Source of the DNA: Clostridiaceae bacterium
GTDB lineage: Bacteria; Bacillota; Clostridia; Lachnospirales; Lachnospiraceae
DNA: 64,000 nt
Direction of reading: 5' to 3'
Assembly (NCBI GenBank): GCA_902362865.1
Contig: CABIYE010000001.1
Location: forward strand, 248,001-312,000
Part shown: in pieces, positions 58,045 to 64,000 of the stretch
How the letters are laid out: every line of letters begins with the position of its first letter
How positions within the stretch are numbered: position 1 is the stretch's first letter
Notes under the pieces: model-generated
Seen by the model: the letters and a program-made list of their open reading frames with translations, nothing else
What the model was told of the DNA's origin: nothing
Database searches by the model: none
Position numbers and translations under genes: made by a program

Positions 58045-58080
58045 AATAGAATCCTTGTAAAATGTGGATTCTATTCTTTT
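58045..58080 (+). terminator. Terminator after the TetR gene
   Basis: Perfect 10-bp stem (58045-58054 with 58066-58075, arm AATAGAATCC), 11-base loop, then CTTTT. It separates the regulator from the exporter genes, so read-through or a second promoter is needed. Confidence 0.7.
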
Positions 58081-58178
58081 CCCCGCAAGTTAGTTAAGGC
58101 TAATAAAAGTTTGGAGAGAATAATGGAACGACTGCAGCGTTCCCTTATTATATATTATAAAAAGAGGAGGTTTTATCT

Positions 58179-59954
58179 TTGAAAAAAGAGTCTAATCTGA
58201 AGAAACTTTTAGGTTATGCCGGAAACTATAAATATTTAACGATAGCTTCCTGGGTGTTGAGTGCTTTTAGTGCGTTTGTGGCATTGCTTCCTTTTGTGTA
58301 CATCTGGAAAGTTATAAAGGAAGTTCTGGAAGTTGCCCCGAATTATGCAGAAGCACAGAATTTGGCATATAATGGCTGGATGGCAGTATTATCTGCGGTT
58401 GCAGCAATTCTTATTTATGTGATGGCCCTGCTGTGTTCGCATTTGGCGGCGTTCCGCGTACAGGCAAATATTCGGATGAAAGCGATGCATCATATTGTAA
58501 CATTACCGGTAGGATTTATGGACAGCGTTGGAAGTGGCAAAATCAGAAAAATCGTATATGAATCCAGCGCGGCGACAGAGACCTATCTTGCCCATCAGCT
58601 TCCGGATAAAGCAAATGCTCTTGCAACGCCTGTGGGGCTGTTGATTTTGCTTATGGTTTTTGATTGGCGGCTGGGACTTTTAAGTCTTTTGCCCATTGCA
58701 GCGGCATTTATAATTATGAGTGTGATGACAGGAAAGCGCATGGCAGAGAAGATGAAGGAATATAATGACGCACTGGCACAGATGTCCAATGAGGCAGTGG
58801 AATATGTAAGAGGAATATCCGTTGTTAAGACATTTGGGCAATCCGTATTTTCTTTTAAACGATTTAAAGAGTCTATAGATAATTATGAAAAATGGGTGAT
58901 TGCATACACAAAGGATCTGCGTCTGCCGATGATGGTCTATACAACTCTTGTAAATGGTGTTTTCGCGGTACTGATTGCGGCGGCGCTGGTGATGACATCG
59001 GACGGTGTGACAAATGAGTTCCTTCTGAATCTGATGTATTACATTATCATTACGCCGATTATTACACTAACCCTTACAAAAATCATGTATGCAAGTGAGA
59101 ATAAGTTGATTGTGGCAGATGCTATGTCACGAATTGATAGTATTTTAGAAAGAAAGCCGCTGCCGGAAACGAAAAATCCCAGGCATCCGGAAAATAATTC
59201 TGTTGAGCTTGACCGGGTTTCCTTCTGCTATAAGGAAGGGGATAAGAATGCATTGGATCAGGTTTCCATTAAAATTCATGCAGGCGAACATGTTGCCTTC
59301 GTGGGACCTTCCGGCGGCGGGAAAACGACGCTTGCGAGTGTTGTGGCAAGGTTCTGGGATGTAAATAGCGGCTCTGTAAAAATCGGAGGCGTAGATGTAA
59401 GGGATATCCCGAAGGAAGAACTGATGAATATGGTTTCCTTTGTGTTTCAGGATTCAAAGCTTTTGAAAACATCCATTCTTGAAAACGTGCGGATAGCGAG
59501 GCCGGATGCTTCCCGGGAAGAAGTTTTGGAAGCGCTTCGCGACGCACAGTGCGGCGACATACTGGATAAACTGCCGGAAGGCGTGGATACAGTTGTGGGT
59601 GCAAAGGGGATATACCTGTCAGGAGGAGAGCAGCAGAGAATTGCTATTGCCCGTGTTATGCTGAAAAATACGCCTATTCTTATATTGGACGAAGCCACGG
59701 CATTTGCAGACCCTGATAATGAAGCGAAGGTACAGGCGGCGTTCCGTATGCTTGCGAAGGGGAAAACGGTACTGATGATTGCACACAGGCTGTCTACCGT
59801 AACGGGTATGGACAGGATTGTTGTAATAAAAGATGGAAAAATTGCAGACAGCGGAACGCATGAACAATTAAAAGAAAAAGATGGTCTGTATGCTGAAATG
59901 TGGAAGCAGTACAACAAGGCTGCAAAATGGAAAGTGGGTGTTGTGAATGATTGA
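58179..59954 (+). CDS. ABC exporter half-transporter A
   Basis: 591 aa with an N-terminal six-helix membrane domain (about 15-310) and a C-terminal ATPase: Walker A GPSGGGKTT, signature LSGGEQQR, Walker B ILILDEATAF. The D-loop reads AFADPDNE in place of the usual SALD, as in the YbtPQ/IrtAB group of heterodimeric transporters. The start is TTG at 58179 behind a strong GAGGAGG site nine bases upstream. A small hairpin (GGAACG/CGTTCC) lies in the leader. Substrate unknown. Confidence 0.9.
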   Translation: MKKESNLKKLLGYAGNYKYLTIASWVLSAFSAFVALLPFVYIWKVIKEVLEVAPNYAEAQNLAYNGWMAVLSAVAAILIYVMALLCSHLAAFRVQANIRMKAMHHIVTLPVGFMDSVGSGKIRKIVYESSAATETYLAHQLPDKANALATPVGLLILLMVFDWRLGLLSLLPIAAAFIIMSVMTGKRMAEKMKEYNDALAQMSNEAVEYVRGISVVKTFGQSVFSFKRFKESIDNYEKWVIAYTKDLRLPMMVYTTLVNGVFAVLIAAALVMTSDGVTNEFLLNLMYYIIITPIITLTLTKIMYASENKLIVADAMSRIDSILERKPLPETKNPRHPENNSVELDRVSFCYKEGDKNALDQVSIKIHAGEHVAFVGPSGGGKTTLASVVARFWDVNSGSVKIGGVDVRDIPKEELMNMVSFVFQDSKLLKTSILENVRIARPDASREEVLEALRDAQCGDILDKLPEGVDTVVGAKGIYLSGGEQQRIAIARVMLKNTPILILDEATAFADPDNEAKVQAAFRMLAKGKTVLMIAHRLSTVTGMDRIVVIKDGKIADSGTHEQLKEKDGLYAEMWKQYNKAAKWKVGVVND

Positions 59955-59999
59955 GAATTAAAACACACCTTTGCCCTGTCCGAGAAAGGGGCAAAGGAC

Positions 60000-61679
60000 A
60001 TGGTTAAGGCGTTTCTTGCATGTATTCTGCATAATATTTCTATGATGATTCCGGTAATTCTTTTGTACAACCTTGTCAGTGACCTGTTGGATGGAGGAAT
60101 ACCGAATGGGAAAATTGCATTTTACATAGGAGGTATCATCCTTGCGCTTGGAATTATATGTTTCACCTATTATCTTCAATATAATGCGACTTTTTTTGCT
60201 ACCTATGTAGAAAGCGGAGTACGCAGGCTTGCCCTCGCGGAAAAATTAAGAAAAATCCCTCTGGCTTTTTTCGGAAAGAAGGATTTGGCGGACTTAACGA
60301 ATGTTATTATGGGCGACTGCGCTTCTCTGGAAAGCGGCTTGTCACATTGGGTCCCGGAGCTGATTGGCTCCGTTGTATCGACACTGTTGATTGCGGTTGG
60401 TATCTTTATTTTTAATTGGAAAATGGCTCTTGCTTCTTTGTGGGTATTGCCGGTTTCTTTTGGCATTCTGATTCTTGCATCGGGTTCAATGAGGAAATCG
60501 GAGCGAAAAGTGAATGCATCTCAGGTCTCCTGCTCTGATGGAATACAAGAGTGCCTGGAAGCTATGAAGGACTTAAAGGCCAATAATGCGGAGCAGGAAT
60601 ATTTGAAAGGGTTGGATGAAAAAATAAAGCTGGTTGAAAAACAGACCGTATTCAGTGAGCTTACGCATGCAGTATACAACACTTCAGCCAGAATGGTATT
60701 AAAGATAGGAATTGCTACTACAGTCTTGGCCGGAGGAATGCTGCTGGCTTCCGGACAGATTACCCTGCTTACATTCTTTGCATTTTTGATATTGGTTTCT
60801 CGTGTCTATGACCCGCTGATTGCTGCTTTGGATAATCTGGTGGCAGTTATGATGATGTTGAATATCCAGTGCAGACGGATGGATGAAATCTTAAGTTATC
60901 CTGAGCAAGGAGGAACGGACAGATTGACAAACCAGGGATACGATATTACCTTTGAAAATGTGGGGTTTTCTTATAATAGTGGGGAAACGGTATTAAAGGA
61001 TGTATCTTTTACTGCAAAACAAGGAGAGGTTACCGCTTTAGTGGGTCCATCCGGCGGCGGGAAAACAACGGTGTCACGTCTTGCTGCAAGATTTTGGGAT
61101 ATACAGAAAGGAAAAATCAGTGTGGGAGGCATGGATATCTCGGAGATTGATCCGGAAACACTGATGTCGCTGTATTCCATTGTGTTTCAGGATGTTACTT
61201 TGTTTAATAACACCATTATGGAAAATATCCGCCTGGGCCGGAAAGATGCAACAGATGAGGAAGTCCTTGCGGCGGCAAGACTTGCAAATGTAGATGAATT
61301 TGCTGCAAAGCTGCCGGACGGCTATCGCAGCATGATTGGAGAAAATGGCTGTGAACTTTCAGGAGGAGAACGCCAGCGTATTTCCATTGCAAGAGCATTT
61401 CTGAAAAATGCACCGATTATTCTTATGGACGAAGCAACCGCTTCTCTTGACGTAGAGAACGAAACACTGATTCAGGAATCTTTGTCAAGGTTGATTGAAA
61501 ACAAGACAGTGATGATTATTGCACATCGTATGCGTACCGTAGCTGGAGCGGATAAGATTGTGGTGCTTGCAGACGGAAGGGTGGCAGAACAAGGGCATCC
61601 CGATATGCTTCTTAAAAAGGATGGTTTTTACGCCCGGATGGTAAGACTTCAGACACAGAATCAGGAGTGGGTAATGTAA
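60000..61679 (+). CDS. ABC exporter half-transporter B (N-terminus possibly lost)
   Basis: 559 aa as read from ATG 60000. Membrane domain then ATPase with GPSGGGKTTV, signature LSGGERQR and Walker B IILMDEATASLDVENE. The 15 codons just upstream, in frame, encode ELKHTFALSEKGAKD, which looks like the conserved N-terminus of this family, but no start codon exists between them and the TGA of gene A in the same frame. AAAGGGG eight bases before ATG 60000 may allow initiation. Partner of gene A as a heterodimer. Confidence 0.85.
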   Translation: MVKAFLACILHNISMMIPVILLYNLVSDLLDGGIPNGKIAFYIGGIILALGIICFTYYLQYNATFFATYVESGVRRLALAEKLRKIPLAFFGKKDLADLTNVIMGDCASLESGLSHWVPELIGSVVSTLLIAVGIFIFNWKMALASLWVLPVSFGILILASGSMRKSERKVNASQVSCSDGIQECLEAMKDLKANNAEQEYLKGLDEKIKLVEKQTVFSELTHAVYNTSARMVLKIGIATTVLAGGMLLASGQITLLTFFAFLILVSRVYDPLIAALDNLVAVMMMLNIQCRRMDEILSYPEQGGTDRLTNQGYDITFENVGFSYNSGETVLKDVSFTAKQGEVTALVGPSGGGKTTVSRLAARFWDIQKGKISVGGMDISEIDPETLMSLYSIVFQDVTLFNNTIMENIRLGRKDATDEEVLAAARLANVDEFAAKLPDGYRSMIGENGCELSGGERQRISIARAFLKNAPIILMDEATASLDVENETLIQESLSRLIENKTVMIIAHRMRTVAGADKIVVLADGRVAEQGHPDMLLKKDGFYARMVRLQTQNQEWVM

Positions 61680-61729
61680 CTCCAAATGGAGTGCTGACAA
61701 TTTTAAATGAGGAGAGATGAGGAAGTATT

Positions 61730-61768
61730 AAGGCGTGTGAGATGTTACCATTTCATGCGTCTTTTTTT
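61730..61768 (+). terminator. Strong terminator after the ABC exporter
   Basis: 15-bp stem (61730-61744 with 61749-61763) in which four pairs are G-U, with a 4-base loop and a run of seven T (61762-61768). Confidence 0.85.
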
Positions 61769-61769
61769 G

Positions 61770-61860
61770 GTGTGCCCGGTGGCGCACGTTCTGACGGGTG
61801 AAAGTCCCTAATCCGCCTGGAATTGTATTTAGTAGTTATGGAGCGAGTATAAGAGGGAAA
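61770..61860 (+). mobile_element. 5' remnant of a group II intron
   Basis: Starts GTGTGCCCGG and soon contains GGGTGAAAGTCCC, both hallmarks of the 5' end of bacterial group II introns (compare the class C intron of Oceanobacillus iheyensis, from memory). It begins directly after the T-run of a terminator, the insertion preference of class C introns. No reverse transcriptase frame, domain V or 3' end follows, so only about 50-90 bases remain; the right boundary is approximate. Confidence 0.65.
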
Positions 61861-61877
61861 GAGATAGCAATATATAC

Positions 61878-61906
61878 TTGACTTTTAAATATTACAGATG
61901 TAATAT
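61878..61906 (+). promoter_or_regulatory. Promoter of the 61983 lipoprotein gene
   Basis: TTGACT (61878-61883), a 17-base spacer and TAATAT (61901-61906), with an operator across spacer and -10. Confidence 0.75.
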
Positions 61907-61910
61907 TTAA
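61885..61910. promoter_or_regulatory. Palindromic operator of BlaI/MecI/CopY type (site 1)
   Basis: Perfect palindrome: arms TTAAATATTACA and TGTAATATTTAA around GA. The core TACA-nn-TGTA is the recognition motif of the BlaI/MecI/CopY winged-helix repressors. It overlaps the spacer and -10, so binding would block transcription. Confidence 0.65.
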
Positions 61911-61949
61911 TAAACCTGTTATATCAAATGGAACCTAAAAAATTTAATT

Positions 61950-61968
61950 TTAAATATTACAATCGTAA
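61950..61968. promoter_or_regulatory. Second, degenerate operator copy (site 2)
   Basis: The left arm TTAAATATTACA is repeated exactly at 61950-61961, 65 bases after site 1; the right half is reduced to CGTAA (TACA-AT-CGTA) and runs into the ribosome-binding site AAGGAG. Confidence 0.5.
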
Positions 61969-61982
61969 GAAAGGAGATTGGT

Positions 61983-63179
61983 ATGAAAACCAAAAAGATT
62001 TTGGGATTTATTTTTGTTGTATTATGCATATGTACTGGTTGTAGAAAAGAAGCTGCAAATGAAATGCAAGATAACACAGAGAAGCAGGATATGAGTGAAA
62101 GCCAGTCGAGTGTTTGCGATAATTCCATAAAAGTGGCGGAAATTTACAGAGATATTTATGAAAGAGCAGTAGAAGAAAATGCTTTGGATATACTGGAAAT
62201 AGAGGAAGAAATTATAAATTGTCTGGGAAGTGCGGGATATGTAGCAGTAGACGGAGAAAATCAGATTGATATGGTTCATTACGAGAGAGTAATAAAATTT
62301 TGTGAAAGTGCTCGGAATGGAGAAAATGCGGAGATAGATATTGTCTCATTGTTATCATTAGATGGATTTGTACATTATTATCTGAACGCAGCTAAAGGAG
62401 AAATAAAAGTAACGCTAGTTACAGTTCGGTGGGAAGAAGGGTTCCCCGAAGTGACTTACTATCATGAATTTTCTGCATACACATGGAAATACACAGATGG
62501 AGGTTACCTTTTTATTGAAGAATATCATCCGTTCGGCTATGACGGTGCTCCGGGACAAAAAGGATTTCGTGTCATGCCCCTTGATAAAACTTGCAGGGAA
62601 TTGAATCGGAAATATGTGATGCCGATTGGGTACGAATGCAACAATATGTTGATTACAGATTGGAATGAACAGAATTATGCGGATTTAGATTTTTATGATA
62701 TGTATGAAATCTTGTATTATTTGGAAACTGGCAGTTATGTTTCTTATGAAAATAATTATAATGGAACGGAGTATGAGATACCGAAATCAGATTTTGAAGA
62801 GGTAATCCAGATGTATTTTCAAATAGAGAGTCAGGAAATCGAAAATCATACCGTCTATAATACAGAGCGACAGACATATCGCTATCGGGCGAGAGGTCTA
62901 TATGATGCCGAATTTCCATATGAGCCATATCCAGAAGTGATTGCTTATGAAGAACAAAGAGATGGGACAGTAAAATTGACAATAAAGGCAGTTTGGGAAA
63001 GAGAAAAGCAGGATCAGGCTTTTTTCAGTGAATTAGTTGTACGTCCGTTAGAAGATGGACGGTATCAATATGTATCAAATCAAGTGATTGAGACAGGAGA
63101 AAAGCAAGAGCCGGTCTGGTATATGCCCCGTCTGACAGATGAAGAATGGGAGATATACTACGGAGGAAAGCAGGAGTAA
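61983..63179 (+). CDS. Lipoprotein of unknown function
   Basis: 398 aa. Signal MKTKKILGFIFVVLCICTGC gives a lipidation Cys at residue 20. The mature protein is acidic and aromatic-rich (many Tyr, Trp, Glu) with no catalytic motif I recognise. Its C-terminal 80 or so residues (PEVIAYEEQRDGTVKLTIKA onward) are similar to the whole of the next small gene. Ribosome-binding site AAGGAG. The promoter carries BlaI/MecI/CopY-type operators, so it may belong to an antibiotic- or metal-responsive regulon. Codon use is AT-richer than the housekeeping genes, consistent with acquisition. Confidence 0.8.
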   Translation: MKTKKILGFIFVVLCICTGCRKEAANEMQDNTEKQDMSESQSSVCDNSIKVAEIYRDIYERAVEENALDILEIEEEIINCLGSAGYVAVDGENQIDMVHYERVIKFCESARNGENAEIDIVSLLSLDGFVHYYLNAAKGEIKVTLVTVRWEEGFPEVTYYHEFSAYTWKYTDGGYLFIEEYHPFGYDGAPGQKGFRVMPLDKTCRELNRKYVMPIGYECNNMLITDWNEQNYADLDFYDMYEILYYLETGSYVSYENNYNGTEYEIPKSDFEEVIQMYFQIESQEIENHTVYNTERQTYRYRARGLYDAEFPYEPYPEVIAYEEQRDGTVKLTIKAVWEREKQDQAFFSELVVRPLEDGRYQYVSNQVIETGEKQEPVWYMPRLTDEEWEIYYGGKQE

Positions 63180-63212
63180 GATAAGGAGGTATCGTGATTT
63201 GGAAGATATAAA

Positions 63213-63524
63213 GTGGTTAAAATAGCGGAACAACCCCAAAATAGTTTATCTGAAACAGTAAATGAAACAGATGCGAATTATACGCCTACATATTTTGGAA
63301 TCTCTATGCCGGAAGTGACGGGGATACGGGAAAATGATGACGGAACGATGACATTAACGGTAGAAGCAGTATGCGATATGGTTATTTGTAATGACGCAGT
63401 TATCACACATGAACTTACTGTACAATTTAAAGACGATGGAACTTTTCAATATTTGAGAAATGAAATACTTGATGATGGAATACAAAACATACCGGATTAC
63501 CAATACCGTATTCAGGTAAAGTAG
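63213..63524 (+). CDS. Small protein resembling the C-terminus of the upstream lipoprotein, possibly a gene remnant
   Basis: 103 aa from a GTG start, without signal peptide. PEVTGIRENDDGTMTLTVEA followed by ELTVQFKDDGTFQYLRNEIL aligns by eye with the last domain of the 61983 lipoprotein. A perfect AAGGAGGT site at 63183-63189 serves an out-of-frame GTG that meets a stop after five codons; the used GTG has only GGAAG. This suggests the 5' part of a duplicated gene was lost. Confidence 0.5.
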   Translation: MVKIAEQPQNSLSETVNETDANYTPTYFGISMPEVTGIRENDDGTMTLTVEAVCDMVICNDAVITHELTVQFKDDGTFQYLRNEILDDGIQNIPDYQYRIQVK

Positions 63525-63541
63525 TTGTATGAGGTAACCAA

Positions 63542-63835
63542 ATGAAAAAAGGAATTAAAATTATAATATATTTTGTGGGCATAATTGTCATACTGGCTGC
63601 TGTGTTTTATTTGAGCCTTTTTTATGTAACAAATTGCAAGAAAATTGACTGTGATGTTTCGGTTTCTCCTAATCAAAACTATGAGTTGACGCTTCAGCAA
63701 ATCGGAGAGCCAGACTGGCCATTTGGATCGGTAAGCGGAAGGTTGGTTCTTGTGGGGAATAATAGAAAAATAGTTCAGGCAGATTTTGAATTGCGTAATG
63801 ACGGTGCGTCAATAAGCGATGTTTGCAATGCATAA
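63542..63835 (+). CDS. Membrane-anchored small protein, likely truncated
   Basis: 97 aa. One N-terminal membrane segment (about 5-28) is followed by a short extracytoplasmic region (CDVSVSPNQNYELTLQQIGE, PFGSVSGRLVLVGNNRK). The fold seems to stop mid-domain at DGASISDVCNA, so the gene may have been cut and joined to the next frame. No family recognised. Ribosome-binding site GAGGTAACC. Confidence 0.5.
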   Translation: MKKGIKIIIYFVGIIVILAAVFYLSLFYVTNCKKIDCDVSVSPNQNYELTLQQIGEPDWPFGSVSGRLVLVGNNRKIVQADFELRNDGASISDVCNA

Positions 63836-64000
63836 GGTTTTTTGGAAAAACAGAATGTTTATTGCAGAAAAGCTTATTTTAGAGAAACAGTATCTAAAGG
63901 CAGAAGAACTTTTAAGTAGAGATAAAGAGAAATTTCTTTATAATGAAGTGATTCGAAATTATTTATTAGGGGGCTGCTATGATAAATTGGGAGAGCAGGA
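63819..64000 (+). CDS. Partial open frame running off the right edge, TPR-like
   Basis: Opens at ATG 63819, just after an in-frame TAA, overlaps the previous gene by 17 bases and stays open to the window end (about 60 codons). The peptide FIAEKLILEKQYLKAEELLS and YLLGGCYDKLGEQ looks like helix pairs of a tetratricopeptide-type protein. It has no good ribosome-binding site and may be the interior of a gene broken at its 5' end. Confidence 0.4.
   Translation, partial: MFAMHKVFWKNRMFIAEKLILEKQYLKAEELLSRDKEKFLYNEVIRNYLLGGCYDKLGEQ

Noticed and set aside
58179..61679. Single fused ABC transporter made by read-through of the TGA at 59952-59954
   Set aside because: The two genes are in the same frame across the stop, but there is no selenocysteine-like or other recoding element, and paired half-transporters are the norm for this family. 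A lost start for gene B is simpler.
1..64000. tRNA, rRNA, integrase or complete transposase genes
   Set aside because: None was recognised in the intergenic regions or among the proteins on either strand.

Overview
The window looks like the chromosome of an anaerobic, low-to-moderate-GC Firmicute of the class Clostridia, most likely a gut Lachnospiraceae. This is inferred from gene content and order: class III fructose-1,6-bisphosphatase, HPr kinase, long-form HPF, the tig-clpP-clpX-lon-engB run, an indolepyruvate:ferredoxin oxidoreductase, purine-rich Shine-Dalgarno sites before most genes and sigma-A-like promoters. No rRNA, tRNA, CRISPR array, intact transposon or origin was seen.

Layout. 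1-6.2 kb: comEC (5' end outside the window), holA, lepA, hemW on +. 6.3-9.4 kb: a DUF1846 gene and pyrG on -. 9.5-15.4 kb: ftsH, uvrC, hprK, ROK glucokinase on +. 15.5-22 kb: a class A PBP (-), yigZ (+), then hpf, a PsiE-like membrane gene and typA (-). 22.1-26.5 kb: an unusual SSB-like gene, then dapA-dapB-fbp. 26.6-31.6 kb: a small Asp/Asn-rich lipoprotein, iorA-iorB-paaK (arylpyruvate metabolism) and an orphan eukaryotic-type hisA. 31.7-39.1 kb: secA, prfB (with programmed frameshift), hom, an ApgM-type gene in the homoserine-kinase position, and lysC. 39.1-40.3 kb: XRE regulator, CYTH protein and a 201-bp nested inverted-repeat element. 40.3-48.5 kb: DJ-1 family gene, tig-clpP-clpX-lon-engB and an AI-2E family permease.

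From 48.5 kb the window becomes accessory. An orphan LytTR response regulator with a LytTR-like direct repeat upstream diverges from a cell-wall-anchored protein with CxxC repeats. Next comes a tight four-gene operon (51.5-57.3 kb): an ABC-2 permease, a FHA-FHA-ABC ATPase, a zinc-ribbon Ser/Thr kinase with Tyr/Thr-rich repeats, one membrane span and four extracellular SH3-like domains, and a membrane-anchored class-A-beta-lactamase-like protein. I read this as a phosphorylation-gated envelope exporter, a split analogue of mycobacterial PknF/Rv1747, and the best candidate for an undescribed system here.

The last part holds a TetR gene with a clear palindromic operator, a heterodimeric ABC exporter whose second gene seems to have lost its normal start, a strong terminator followed at once by the 5' remnant of a group II intron, and a lipoprotein gene whose promoter carries a TACAnnTGTA palindrome of the BlaI/MecI/CopY type. 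Small paralogous or broken genes run off the right edge.
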